NCBI GenBank assembly: GCA_013398175.1 | Contig: VZRZ01007762.1 | Coordinates: 62,001-126,000 of the forward strand | Source: Climacteris rufus | Lineage: Eukaryota > Chordata > Aves > Passeriformes > Climacteridae | Direction: 5' to 3' | DNA: 64,000 nt | Shown: positions 11,309-23,300 of the stretch, piece after piece | Layout: each line of letters begins with the position of its first letter | Position numbering within the stretch: position 1 is the stretch's first letter | The notes under the pieces: generated by a model | Seen by the model: only the letters and a program-made list of their open reading frames with translations | The model's database searches: none | Told to the model about the DNA's origin: nothing | Program-made: the position numbers and the translations under genes

Positions 11309-13677
11309 GTCTACAGTCTTCTAGAACTGAAACTAAGGCTCCCTTTTTGTTGGATAAATATAACAATAATATATTTTTATTGTATAATTTATTGCATTAT
11401 GTATCCAGATCACAAGGGCCTTAAAACTCATGTCTTTCACATAATAATAATGACTACTGACTAATGAGGAATAACACCTGGTATATTCATTGTTCACTTT
11501 TTACCATTTTGCTATCTCTGTTAGTAAGATTTATGTTGAGCAAGGGGGCTAAATTTATTTGGGTTTTAAAAGAAATTACTACTTAACAGATTTGCTAATT
11601 ATTAAATATGGGTCAACAGGTGAGCAGCACCAATGGCACACTATGCAATTTCCATTGCTAACCACAGTAAATACAAACATGTCCATATTTAGAAATAAAC
11701 CACCTTCTATAATTAACAGAATACTCCATTCAGGTTTTTTTCAAATGAAATGCAGTGAAGAGTTGAAAATATCTTAGCATATGCAATGTAAGATTTACAT
11801 ACAGAGAGGAACTTCCGATGGATCAACTTCTGGCTTCGAAAAATTATCAAGTCAGAACAATAAAGAGAAAATTCAGAGCTCTGTAGTTTTCTGACAGACC
11901 TTTTTACTAAGGTGGTGCCACTATAAAGGAGCAAAATGCCTTCCTCAAAACCAGCATCTTTCCTTTTCTGTAGTTAGTAGCTCCTGTATAACATTTGTGA
12001 CTTTTTAGAGAAGTAAAAAATTGTCAGAGATTTGCAGTGCTTACCACATTGTGTTCTAAAGAACAGAAAAATAAATGCTGCAGAAAATAAACACAGCATA
12101 TGAACACAAATGGTGTAGTTGAGAATTGAATACACAAATCTCTACTTTAACTCTTTTTTAACAGAATAAGATAATCAGCCAGGGATGAGTCAGGAGCAAA
12201 GATAACTTGTTTCTCGGTATGTCAAAGAAAAACTTTATAAATATAGGGTACCTTAACAGCAGAACAAGAAACAGAAAGGCTTTGAAATCACTGTCTATGG
12301 AGTTGCTTATGGCAAGACAAGACACCCCATCAGAGAAATCAATTCCCCAGCTATTCAGGATTCACTAAAAACTAACCCATTATAAATGCTTTTCACCTTA
12401 ATATTCCATGACTAGAAAAATCTCAGAAGTTAAAATTGCATATTGAAAAGTAGGAGCTATACACACAGTTGGAAAAATCTGGCCAATTTTCTCAGTTTTG
12501 AAGTTCTGATTAAGGAAAGATAAAGGAAAGATAAGGTTAATGGCAAACTCCTTTGACTTATTTCTGTCAGTCCTGCACAGATTCCTGTTCAGAAAAAAAC
12601 ATGCAAAAAGATATTTTCCCCTCAAGATCTGGAAATAAATTGAACTTTAATGAAGATGAAAATTACAGTTTAATGGAATCTTTAACAAGTTCAGCTTCAT
12701 CCTTATTTCCCATTTTACTTACATGAGACAAAAAGACAAAAATAGCTCTAAAATGTATTTGGCTACTGCTAGTATTTTAGTTTAACTCAGCAATAAAAAG
12801 TCTGACAGCTATGAAAGAGGTGTGACTATTCTGAATAAATATATCAGCTTATTTCATAACTGCATTACTTTCTGAGCAGGTAAAAAATTCTGCTGACTTC
12901 AGCACAACTACAGTAGTACAGACATGGGCTAAAACAACTGGTCTATTGAAAATTTGGCTACTCATGCAACAAGATGATTTTACAGCTTTCCATTCACCAG
13001 TTACAGATATGTTAAAGATCTAAATCTGCAGATATGAATTTTATTCTTAACCCAAATTTCTATTTCTGACTAAAGTGGAAAAATATGGTGTCAGGACAAA
13101 TTATTTAAAAATCTGGTTTCTTTCTGCAAAATAGAAGTTGTCCTTGGTTACAAGGAAAACCACTTTGTACCAGTGGAGTGCATTACAAAGGATGAATTAG
13201 GAAGGAGATAGGAAAAAAGGGAGACATCTCAAAACAGACCTTTCTGTTCTTCCTCAAGATGTCTGATTCACCCTGAGCAGACAAAGCAATGTGGTAGTTG
13301 GGCAGTTTTGGTTTCAATTTCATAGTTTATGGCTATTCTATGGCTGGAGTTTGACAAGAAGCATAGTTTATTCCTATGCTGTGATCCCCCCATCCTATTG
13401 TAGGGCCATGACCTGAAGATACTGGAGGTGAGACTATCTATTTGGGTTAAGAAAGATCCTTTTTCCTACTAGGATGAAAGTGGTGAAACCTTAATAACTT
13501 GTTCACATTTGTTCACCTCCATTTCAGCAATATTTAGTCAAATTAGGTTTAGAACTAGGTAGGCTTGTTAGTTCTTACAATATGCACCTTATGTCCACTG
13601 TGCACAAAGGAGCCAGGTCATACAAATATAAAAGCTCTGAGTAGTTTTGATCCCCGCAAAATAAGAAAGAAATTAAG
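11309..13677. other. Gene-free AT-rich sequence
   Basis: Nothing recognised. All open frames are below 80 codons and lack motifs. No transposon ends or RNA genes were seen. Confidence 0.45.
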
Positions 13678-14147
13678 CTATTAGAGAGAGTCCAAAGGAG
13701 GCTGGTGAAGATGGAGAAGGGCCTTGAGGGGAAGACATATGAGGAGTGGCTGAGGTCACTTGGTCTGTGTAGCCTAGAGAAGAGGTTGAGGGGAGACCTC
13801 ATTGCAGTTACAACTTCATCATGAAGGGAAGGGGAGGGGCAGGCACTGATCTCTTCTCAGTGGTGACCAGTGGCAGGACCTGAAGGAATGCCCTGAAGTT
13901 GTGTCAGGGGAGGTTTAGGTTGGATATTAGGAACAAGTTCTTTACCCAGAGAGTGGCTGGGCACTGGAACTGGCTCCCCAGGGAAGTGGTCACAGCACTG
14001 AGCCTGACAGAGTTCAAGTGTTTGGACAATGCCCTCAGGCACATGGTGTGACTCTTGGAGATGGTCCTGTGCAGGGCCAGGATTTGGACTCGATGATCCT
14101 CATGGGTGACTTCCAACTCAGCACAGTCTGCAATTCTGTGATTCTGA
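13678..14147 (+). repeat. CR1 LINE 3' end, sense
   Basis: About 470 bp of CR1 on the plus strand. It starts in the end of the reverse-transcriptase frame (GAGAGAGTCCAAAGGAGG), runs through GAGGGGAGACCTCATTGC and GGTTGGATATTAGGAACAAG, and continues into the 3' UTR. It ends with GATGATCCTCATGGGTGACTTCCAACTC and the 8-mer tail ATTCTGTGATTCTGA. This is the usual 5'-truncated form produced by incomplete reverse transcription. A deletion after the CTCATTGCAGTT segment and several indels show it is old. It has no coding capacity. Confidence 0.92.
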
Positions 14148-14678
14148 ATCAGCAAACAACATAGAAATGATACGGCTAGAGCCTGACAACCCCTCATAAT
14201 GCATTTAAATGACTTGCATGTGAAGGGAGAAGGAAAACCAGATCATTCACTTCTTCATCACTGATACAATACAATATTTTTATTGTATTGCCATACAATA
14301 ATTTTATTAATTAAATCTCTTTGTCTATATTAATTTTCATTCATGTCTTGATGTTTGTCTTTTAATTTCTGATTTTTGGAAATAAGCTATCGACTTCAGC
14401 ATAAAATGAATAAATAGCACATGAGGACTAAAACAGTAGGAAAAAGTCACTAGTGTGAATGTACCACACTGCAATGCCCCTTTTACCAGAACATGACATT
14501 CTTAAAGTACTTCCAGGCCATTCCAGTCTCATTTCAGACTATACAGCATATTACTGCAGATTGCACTTGCATGTGTGCACTCTCCTCAGCTCTTCTGCTT
14601 GTCTGCTTCATGCACTACTGCCTTCACCTTGCACTAGTTTAAAAATAACTCAGAGCAGAGACAATGTTTAGTGCATTT
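14148..14678. other. Spacer with a small AT hairpin
   Basis: No gene seen. A perfect inverted repeat with 10-bp arms (CAATACAATA, TTTT loop, TATTGTATTG) lies at 14267-14290. A repeated ACAATA word follows it. Confidence 0.5.
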
Positions 14679-15318
14679 TGTTCTGGTTTCATCTCAGATG
14701 GAGCTAGTTTTATTCCTAGTAGCTGGTACAGTGCTGTGTTCTGGCTTTAGTATGAGAATAATGTTGGTAACACACTGAAGTTGTAGCTGTTGCTGAGCAG
14801 TGCTTACACTAAGTCAAGCACTTTCCCGTTTCCTGTGCTCTGCCAGTAAGCAGGTGCACAAGAAACCAGGAGGAAGCATGGCCAGGACAGCCTACCCAAA
14901 CAAGTCAAAGGAATATTCTTTGCCATATAGTGTCATGCTCAGCATGCAAACTGGGGGAAATTGTCTGGGAAAGGCTGATAACTGCTCAATGTCAGAATGT
15001 GCATTGGTCAGTGAGTGTTGAGCAATTATAGTGTGCCTTTCACTTGCCTTTCTTGGGTTTTATTTACATGTCTCTCTTTTTCATCATCATTATTATAAAA
15101 GTATTTTTAGCATTATTAGTAGTATTATTATATTTTATTTATGATCTTTACATTTACTTATAAAGTTTACTTATAAACTTTTCTTGAATTCTTCTTACCT
15201 CAATGCATGGGTTTTAGCTTTTTTTTTCAATTGTCCTCCCCTTCCCACAGGTAGTGGGTGAGGGAAGGAGCAAGTGTCTGCACAGTACTAAGCCTCCAGA
15301 TGGGGTTAAACAATGACA
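14679..15318 (+). mobile_element. ERVL-type 5' LTR
   Basis: A 640-bp LTR begins TGTTCTGGTTTCATCTCAGA and ends GGGGTTAAACAATGACA. It shares the GTAGCTGGTACAGTGCTGTG, GTTGCTGAGCAGTGCTTACA and CATATAGTGTCATGCTCAGC blocks with avian ERVL LTRs, and the last block recurs in the LTRs at 24828 and 42210. The expected TATATAAA after ATGCTCAG has decayed to a CATGCAAA-like sequence, so the promoter is probably dead. An AT-rich ATTATTATT stretch occupies the R region, where the polyadenylation signal has also drifted. The sequence continues directly into a primer-binding region and internal DNA, so this is a 5' LTR, not a solo LTR. No matching 3' LTR was found downstream. Confidence 0.85.
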
Positions 15319-15326
15319 GTCATTTT

Positions 15327-15344
15327 TGGTGCCCAGTGTGCAGC
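15327..15344 (+). other. Probable retroviral primer-binding site
   Basis: TGGTGCCCAGTGTGCAGC starts 9 bases after the LTR end. Retroviral primer-binding sites begin with TGG, the complement of the CCA end of a tRNA, and sit just downstream of the 5' LTR. I cannot assign the tRNA with confidence because the sequence has diverged. Confidence 0.45.
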
Positions 15345-15640
15345 ACAAAGGGTTGAGATAACAAATTTGACAACAGCATGTTAAAAGTTGTTATAAATAT
15401 TCACGGTATCGGTTTAATCATTGCTGATCGCAATTCATTCACTCTCAGAGTTGCACTTGTTCTCAGGATTGTGCAGCATGTAATCCCTGTGGTGATCTTT
15501 ATCATTCATGGGATTTGGGGTAAGATTATAATTTTTTTGTACTTCATAGTATTGGCCTAGCCTAAGATATGATAGAATCACAGGCCATGCAACAGCTAGC
15601 ATATGGGGAAGACATTTTCCTACAATTTGTCAATTTGCTT

Positions 15641-15852
15641 TTCCTTCCTTCCTTCCTTCCTTCCTGCCTGCCTGCCTGCCTGCCTGCCTTCCTTCCAGGT
15701 TTATTACCGTAATTAATATTTTTAAAAATTTATTTAAGAATATCACCNCCTGCTTCCTGCCTTCCTGCCTGCCTGCCTGCCTGCCTTCCTTCCTTCCTTC
15801 CAGGTTTATTACCGTAATTAATATTTTTTAAAATTTATTTAAGAATATCACC
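15641..15852. repeat. TTCC/TGCC microsatellite and flank, present twice around an N
   Basis: A (TTCC)n(TGCC)n(TTCC)n tract at 15641-15694 is followed by CCAGGTTTATTACCGTAATT and an AT-rich tail ending AATATCACC at 15747. After a single N at 15748 the same arrangement repeats: microsatellite at 15749-15799, then the same flank from 15800 to 15852. The two flanks differ by little more than one A/T indel change. The offset is about 105 bp. This is either a recent tandem duplication or, more likely, two allelic or overlapping contigs joined across the N. Confidence 0.85.
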
Positions 15853-15880
15853 CAAAGATCTGCCCCCAGCCTGGACAGAT

Positions 15881-16061
15881 ATGAGTGGTAGTGTGTGTGA
15901 TAGTACGGGCAAGCATGAACGCTGGGCAGCTCCAATGTTTTGTAATCTCACCTTTGAAAAAGTGCAGAATCCAGAAAAACTATCAAAATATTTGGAGGGA
16001 AAAAAAAAAGGAATGCTGTCACCCTGGCAATTCCAGAGAGACACAAATCCCTGCAACATGC
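15881..16061 (+). pseudogene. ERVL gag remnant
   Basis: A 60-codon stretch reads as a plausible protein: DSTGKHERWAAPMF, then CNLTFEKVQNPEKLSKYLEG, then a lysine run and LSPWQFQRDTN. The composition is protein-like, and its position after an ERVL leader suits the N-terminal part of gag. No frame leads into it from upstream without a stop, and it is cut off at 16061 by the CR1 insertion. A poly-A run within the lysine codons has probably slipped. It lacks any matrix, capsid or zinc-knuckle motif I can name, so the gag label rests on context. Confidence 0.5.
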
Positions 16062-16200
16062 CTGGAAGACCACAAAGTAAGTGTTGATGTGGTGTTCAGG
16101 GACATGATTCAGTGGTGGATCTGGCAGTGCTGGGTTAATCGTTGGATTTAATGGTCTTAAAGGTATTTTTTAACCTAAATTATTCAATTATTCTATTCTA
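16062..16200 (+). repeat. CR1 3' tail inserted in the ERVL provirus
   Basis: About 139 bp contain GGGACATGATTCAGTGGTGG, CTGGCAGTGCTGGGTTAATC, TTGGATTTAATGGTCTTAAA and a terminal TTCTATTCTA run, the 3' UTR and tail of a CR1 subfamily. The ERVL sequence reads CTGCAACATGC just before it and ATGCTGGGGC across its end. Removing the CR1 would therefore join the two halves with a few bases (ATGC) shared, as expected for an insertion with a short target overlap. Confidence 0.75.
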
Positions 16201-16300
16201 TGCTGGGGCGTCTTGCGAAGAGTGTTTTAGGTCGCTCAAAGAATCATGACTTTTGAGTCCTGTTCAACACTTGTCAGCACCCTCAGGGGGAAAAGTAGGT
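16201..16300 (+). mobile_element. Likely continuation of the ERVL internal region
   Basis: TGCTGGGGCG directly follows the CR1 tail and fits the continuation of the interrupted ERVL sequence. A later CAGCACCCTCAGGGGGAAAA stretch also fits from memory. The match fades after about 16300. This is weak and based on context. Confidence 0.35.
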
Positions 16301-18885
16301 CTTTGTTTCTGACATTTTTATGCTATAATGTACTAAATTCTTGCAAGTCTAGGTGAAGATGAAGAATTAGCACATGTTGTTTAAAATACTATCACTACAC
16401 TCATGGAACAGAAATTCTGGCTTATTTGAAGCAGCAAGGTTACTTCACATGGAAATTATTCTGATTATAAATACCCTCTGATTCCTTCTCTACTTACTGT
16501 GACCATTCACACTTAGTGAAGTCAACATATGCACACTTACTGCAACTAGCTCAGAAACAGTGCACTTCTAACAAACAAAAATGAGAAATAGACCTGCCTT
16601 TCTTATGGGGTCTTTATCCCCAGCTGTCACAATGACAGTGACAATTGTCATGGATTAATGGAACATATTAAAAAAATTCCTTTTTTGAGTTCTTTGCACA
16701 GAGATGTTTCATGATTATGATATTTATAAGCTGTCTTTAAATAACTGAGTTTTTGCATGGACTGATCTTTTAAATTTAATAAACAGGACAAAGTATCATA
16801 GTTTCTTTATTTGGGATTTTATTTTTCACTGTATTTTTATGATTTTTAATCTCTGAGACTGAGAATAATCTGTTCAAAATTATTGCTCAATTAATTAATT
16901 CTACTCTACTGCAAGTATAACAAAATACACATTCATATGTGTGTAATCCCTCTTCAATAAGAAAATTTTAAACTGTTATGAATATATTATCAAATATAAT
17001 CTTAGTTTAACTAACATCTATAAGGTAGTACCTTTTAATTCTTGTCCCCATTTCTCTGAAGCTGAAATATTAAATTTTTTCTACTGTATTTATTTCAAAA
17101 TACATTTCCAAAATTTATTTTTACGGAGTTGTTCAATTATTCAGCTAAACAATAAAAATATGCTCTTCTGTTTCAAAGCAAGACTAAGACTCACAATTTT
17201 TTTCTTGACTTTCACCCTGACAAGTTAATCAGGAAATTTAAGCTTCTCAGATCTTTGGTACTGAACATTCATATAACACAAAGTATATACTCCATTTTAC
17301 AATCATGCTTTGAGCTTGTAACTTGCACTTTCTGAGACAGTAATTGATAAAAACATTTTTTTTGTCAAAAAACCCAAGAAAATTATTAATGTCAATAAAA
17401 TAACAAACTAAAGTAAAAAAAGGCCCAAAGTTCATAATTTTATTAAAGTTGAAAAACTCACAGAAAAACATACATTTTCAACAAAAATACTTTTCCATCA
17501 AAATACTAATGAGAGTGACTCAAAAGCACTTATAATACATATTTATAAGGTGGATAAATAAAAAATTCAAATGTCTAAACCAGATGTCATTTTTCTCATA
17601 TATGTAAATTTCCCATTGTCTTGCTTAAACCTTGCAGTGAGCATTTTAAATTAAGATACTCTCTGATCTTCGAATATTAAGAGCCCCAAGCTTCTGCTCT
17701 GTTTATAGCGTTTTTTAACACCTCTTCAGCTTTTGATTCTTGTTTCATTCACAGAGGTGGCTCCAATTCTGTGCTTTTGTAAATATATGAGCTGAACATT
17801 TCTACATAAATTGGTATAACAAACGTGTTATTTGCCAAGTGACAGAATTGTATGTGTTGAATGAGGTATATGATGTAAATACAAGGCAGGTGAATAGAAC
17901 TGTGGGAGGACATTTAGATCCTGCTTTTAGCACAGCAATAACCATAATTTCTGTCAATCAGACAGTAGTTTTATAGTAAAACCTATATGAACTGGTTTTA
18001 GCACCGTGTATACCATAAATGAGTTTGCTGTTATATACAAAGGTGTTTTGAATTCTTGTAGTGAAGAATTTTTAATTATTAGAGTGGTACTCTTGGTTGG
18101 TAATGTAAAGCAAACATGATTTGTGATAAAAGAACATAACGCTAATAGCTTAGAAATTATATTAATATTTCTCTGCTCTTTTCTTATTAACATTAGGTCC
18201 ATAAATTGCTCTTAGTTGTACAACTCTTAATAACAGAAATAAGAATAGCGCTGTTTGAAACAAATAGTGGCTCAAGAGCAAAAGAATAAAAGACCACATG
18301 CAAGTGCTAGAAAATCTTTCTCACAAAACCAAAAAAGTAGTCCTGCACTTAAATGAAAGTAATACAAAAATATAAAAAGTTATGACTATTTTGTGAACGA
18401 GTGTTTTCTTGCACATTATGGTTATACCAAAACTAAGTTCATACTTACTCTTAATACTGAAAAGAGAGGCTCAAGTAGTGAAAATAATAATGTTATTATG
18501 AAACTGTGCATGTCTTCCATCTCTCCTGAGCTTCATAATGGAGGATAGAGACACAGTTGTGCATATCCTGTTATCTATCATCATGTTTGTCTGTTTAGAA
18601 TACTCTAACTGGGCTCCAGACCGTGCACCAGAAATGTGAAGATGGCCTGTAAATTCTTTGTTATATCTGTCAGTCCCATCTTGAAGTCTTTGGTAGCAAC
18701 ACTAGATGCACAGGGTCAGACTCCAGAATCAATTCTTCAGATTTCTGAATAGTAGGGACTTAAGAAGATGTTCTAAGTAGTGTATAGGAATTATCAACAG
18801 ATAAACCAAGCTCTGTCTCAATGGAGATGCAGTTAAAGTAGGTAATGTAATCTGGAGAGGTATCAGATAACCTGAAACCAGTTAC
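16301..18885. other. Gene-free AT-rich sequence
   Basis: No retroviral pol or env signature was seen, so the ERVL provirus stops or is lost here. Open frames reach only 82 codons and are AT-rich. No RNA gene or regulatory structure was recognised. Confidence 0.45.
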
Positions 18886-19007
18886 TGTTATGAATGTGAG
18901 GGACACCTAACAGATTTCAATTCTATCAGAGCGACCTGCACCCCAGAAACTCCGCTACCCCCCTTGTTCGTTATCTATGGAGATCAGGTCTATTACAATA
19001 TAACAGG

Positions 19008-19013
19008 TTTATT
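19008..19013 (-). promoter_or_regulatory. LTR polyadenylation signal AATAAA
   Basis: A canonical hexamer on the minus strand inside the LTR at 18886-19516, followed by CCTGTTATATTG. It defines the R/U5 part of the LTR. Confidence 0.65.
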
Positions 19014-19307
19014 GCATAGACACAGGAAAACACATATGAAACTACAACTCTAACAGGTTATTACTACATGGAATAACACAAAGAAAGTTACTAGTAATTT
19101 CAGTGCACAATAAAAGGTACCTATATTATAGCTAGCCAAGGAAATGTAGAATTAGGAAAGGTGTACAGGCGGTTCCCTTTATCACTCAACTCCAAGGAGA
19201 GAAGAAGGTACAGGAATCCGACGTCTCGGAAATCCTGGAGAGAAACCTTTCCATACACTTAGAGAGCATATTGAAGATTCCTCTGAAAAAAGGGATGATA
19301 TAGCTGT

Positions 19308-19316
19308 CTTTTATAG
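19308..19316 (-). promoter_or_regulatory. LTR TATA box
   Basis: CTATAAAAG on the minus strand lies about 300 bases upstream of the LTR polyadenylation signal. It is a canonical retroviral core promoter element and is intact in sequence. Confidence 0.65.
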
Positions 19317-19521
19317 TGAGTAAAATGCTATTTGTCTGTCAGTCATAAATTCCAGCTTATCTCTCGTATCTGAACCACGGATGTTTGTGGCCCTTTCCTG
19401 TGTGCCCCCTTGGCGCCAGGGGGAATTCGGGTCATCAGGAGAATACACACATTCCTTGATTTATGCATGAACAGATAAGCTCTGTGGCACTCAGGGGGGT
19501 GAAAAGTCCTGGCTCAGTTAC

Positions 19522-22500
19522 CTATTACTCAATTTGACATCTTAAATATAGGCCTTTAGTAATATTTTAAGTGACTTAATGCATTCTCTTCAGCCTTGGT
19601 TTAACTTCTCTCCCATAGATGCTCTGTTACTTCTGTTGTAATGGTACCTCAGATAAAACATGGTTTTGCAAATATCATTAGATTCTTCTGCTTACTTATT
19701 AGAATTAAGCTTTTCAAATTTTTTAAGGTAATGTAAGTACATTGATAGCACAAAGATAAGTTATTTCTTAATCTGAGACACTTTGCAGGGCCCTCTTACT
19801 CTCAATATGCAAATATCACCTCTTGTATGAGAGGCCCCTCAGAATACTGAAGGATGGGTCACAGAAGCTTTAAGCCTGTATTTAGGGTAGGTATTAATGG
19901 TTGTTAATAAACTATCCAACATATTATTCAGTCATAATTGAAATACTAAATTGTACTGAAAATATTTCTGATTCACTCCATGCAAATTCTTTCTCCTAGT
20001 TGTAGACTAGAGTTTCCATCACACAATGGATCTATAAAGAAATTGTTACCAATAATCACATTGTCTAGATGTTGGTTCCTTTCAGCCAACCAAGTTGAAA
20101 TTTCTCTTAATTCACTGACTGGAATGACTATGGATCTCAGTTTTATTTAGTTTAAAAATTAGACTCACTGTCTTCTCCCTCTAAAGACAAACATGGGAAT
20201 GCCATAATGCAATTTATTCTACCTTATCTTAAGAAAACAGTATAAATTAAGCTAAGATGAACACAGTTTACTGTGTTTATCTTAAAATAGCAGAAATTAA
20301 CATACAATTCATTTCTGTAGTACCTGTCACATAATCTGTCTCTACTTGGTCTTAAAGTTCCATAAATTTGCATCTAGGCAGGGCATAAAATAATTTTGCT
20401 TAGAACAGAAATAAAAGAATGTGCTAAGTTGTAAACCTCAAAGGAACTTTTATAGAAGTCAAGAACTTAGGTTAAGTGAGTAGGATTTTATTCCATATGT
20501 TTACACAGGCATTTATTCTGCTGTTATGATGGTGAAGATAAATTAGGCATTTCCTTTAAGAGTTTTACTTCTGCAGAGATCCTAAATTTTTTTTCAGATA
20601 TCTGTATGATAAAGATGTCCTATTACAATAAATAAATAAACTAGATTACACAGAAAAGAATCACATTCTAAAAATCTTGGAGATTTGAGTCCTAGTATCT
20701 TTAATATGTCTAAGTAAGTAATTAAAATCAAAATTTTTTTTTAGCTTCATATTTGCTTGCCCAAAACAGAATGCTATTTCTGGTACATACCACAAATCAT
20801 CATAAACTGCATAAACATATCTATGGCCCTGTGCTCTAAATCTTTTCAAGGGGTTTTGAAGAACTATTCTTTGAAAGTCAGCATACATACAATGCATGGA
20901 TAGTTTTAAAATTTCACTAATAATACAGATGGGAACAAATGTTTCTTTTTCTCATGAAGAGCTACAAAGCTTTGCAGTGATGTTCAAGAAAGTTTTGAAA
21001 ACCTTCAAAAGACTAGCAGAAATGCAAATCCTCAGAAACCTCAAAAGATACAGCAAAGCTCAAAATCTCCTAATTCCAAGCAATTGCTCTTTAGAAATTC
21101 TGAAAAATTCATTGCTGGAGACCACAGAGATCAGAAGCACCAAAAAATCTAGCTATAGTTTAAGGAACTTGAATCTTCAGAGATGGTCTGGACAGAGCAA
21201 GTACACTTTGTAGGATAAATACCTGTGATTTAAGAGACCTCAAAGTTTCAACCACACTTGATTAAAAAACTTCATAAGATACATTGTTAAATGTTACATG
21301 CTTAAATAAAGTTTTTGTGAAATTTTTTCAGGGAGCTACAGCTGACGAACTGTAGTTTCACCATTTGATGCATTCGGTGGCAAAACTTTTCTCTCCATGC
21401 CTACCACTTGGCTTCTCACTCCCACACTGTTGTGTGACACCTCCCAGTTGTGCTGGAGCATCTGCCTCTCAGTTCAGCCTGGAAGACAGCCAGGGGCTGA
21501 TACATTTTTAAAAGATATTTTCCACTTCCACCTCTATTTCAAGAAGGTGTTTTGCATAGATCTGTTGCTTCATCCCACAAATACTGGTGTGAGAATGACT
21601 GAGAAATGTTGCTCTGTTACTGACAACAGGAAGCCAATGCCTGTTGGTAGGGTGAGAGCTGCTTTCACTGGGACGGCCACAGACAGCACTTGTTGAAGCC
21701 TCATAGTATGAGACTGACAGTCCAAGACCATGCCTTTTCTGGGACTTGGATGAATTGACCTAAAGGCAAACTAACAGTTCTTTCAAACCACAGGCTGATC
21801 CACAAAATCTTCTGAAAATTGTCATTCAGATTTCCAAACCACTCAGAAATAACACGCCTTTTTCTACAGTACTTAATATTTTTTAAGCAATCTTATAGTG
21901 GTGAAATCTAGTCATGAGAGTTCCTAGATTAGAATAGGAAAAAATTAACTCCACCTTGCAGTTGTATTTGTACTTGGCTTGCTGAGGAGCAAAACAAAGG
22001 AGATTCAGGTCCGTGCTTCTGGAGCAGTTGCCGTCTACAACAATCTCTGTGTGGATTCTTACTGCCGCAGTGTTGATTTTATGGGTTTTTGTTTTCGCCA
22101 TCCCTATTTTACAAAGAACCTACCCATATGTTCAGCACTGAGGGAAAGTATTGCTTTACCTGACATGTGCAGGACAAAACTGAAGATGAAGTATTTTTGT
22201 GCCAACTAGTAGTCTGGATATATTTTCAGCTAGCTACAAATAAAGTGTATGTGTGTGTTTTTTTATTGATTTTGCTCTTTTAAGAAAAGAATAAATAAAT
22301 AATTAAACTAGTAACAGTCTTTTTTATTGAAAAGCTTCATACAATAGATAGGTGTTTCTCTTATGCTGTTATTTAAACAAGATATGCTCAAAGCAGAGTC
22401 TTTTTTGTTGCTTTTCTATTTTAAATATCAATTTTAAGTAAATTATGAAAGAAAACAACGTGTATTGTATTTAGAATCAGTTTTTCCTAATCTTTCATAC

Positions 22501-22805
22501 TTGTTATGCCAACCAATGTCTAAGTAATTAGAGTTTCTAAGAAAAACTCTGGCCTTCTAGAATGATTTTCTTATCTTTAAGAAAGTTTTTTATTCATGTC
22601 TGTTAACTGAAATTTTGTAGGAATAGAATCACTTGAATAAATTAGTTTTTCCCTAATAGACAAAAAGCAGCTTAAATTCTTACTGTTGTTATAAGAGTCT
22701 TCCTTTCATAGCAGATGCTATTATTAAAAACTCATCTGTTAAAAAGAGAAATGTAATCACCTATTATATAGGTAGAATGCAATGTAATTTCAGAACATTT
22801 AAAAT
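19522..22805. other. Gene-free sequence
   Basis: No recognisable gene or transposon. A plus-strand frame of 105 codons (20896-21213) and one of 99 codons (21397-21696) exist, but both lack domains, signal sequences or codon bias that would support them. Confidence 0.45.
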
Positions 22806-22840
22806 AGAGAGAGAGAGAGAGAGAAAGAGAAGGAGAGAAG
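22806..22840. repeat. GA-rich simple repeat
   Basis: A (GA)n run interrupted by AAAG and GGAG units. A simple microsatellite. Confidence 0.8.
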
Positions 22841-23203
22841 GAAATCCCTTGGGAAAGGAAAAGAAGCCAAACCAGAAACATACTTTTGAAACTAAATAAG
22901 AGGAAAATGGAAATCTAAATATCCCAAATGGTTCTGACCATGGTTGGATAATACACTTTCTGAAATGTTATACATTATTCTTTGTCATGAATACTAAGAA
23001 GTATGTCATTACTGATGATGGCACTGTAGAATTTCAGGATGGTCCACTATGTTGGTCAGATCCTTGAAGACTGGGGAAGCACTATATATTACAATCCAGT
23101 TTTAAACACAGAGGAGCAAAGGGAACTTCTCTGTGCATAAAGCTGGTGATGCTTAGGTTCGAAAATAATTCCAAAACGTGAGATTAAGATCAAATGAGAT
23201 CAA

Positions 23204-23257
23204 ATGTTGGTGCCAAAAAGAATTGATGTATTTTATTTAACAATACGTGAGAGAGAC

Positions 23258-23300
<43 letters not shown>

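Larger units (their letters stand above)
15319..16061 (+). mobile_element. ERVL internal region, 5' part
   Basis: Internal proviral DNA follows the LTR: TGGTGCCCAGTGTGCAGC close to its end, then GGGTTGAGATAACAAATTTG and an AT-rich leader, then a gag-like frame at 15881-16061. The leader is interrupted by a TTCC/TGCC microsatellite (15641-15852), which has grown at a natural TTCCTTCC site. Many stops and indels make it non-functional. After 16061 the element is broken by a CR1 tail. Assignment to ERVL follows from the attached LTR and from memory of the family's internal sequence. Confidence 0.7.
18886..19516 (-). mobile_element. Solo LTR with 5-bp target duplication
   Basis: A 631-bp unit flanked on both sides by GTTAC (18881-18885 and 19517-19521). 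On the minus strand it begins TGAGCCAGGACTTTTCACC and ends CATTCATAACA, so it has TG...CA ends. The minus strand carries a TATA box CTATAAAAG at 19308-19316 and the polyadenylation signal AATAAA at 19008-19013, in the right order and about 300 bp apart. A U5 of about 120 bp follows. No internal retroviral sequence adjoins it, so it is a solo LTR. A 5-bp duplication suits ERVL or some ERV1 elements. The sequence does not share the motifs of the other ERVL LTRs in this window, so its family is open. Confidence 0.82.

Noticed and set aside
20896..21213. 105-codon plus-strand frame, lysine- and serine-rich
   Set aside because: A-rich composition explains the open frame; no motif or gene context.
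23230..23300. CRISPR-like regular repeat
   Set aside because: It is a plain AAAG microsatellite without spacers, in DNA that is clearly eukaryotic.
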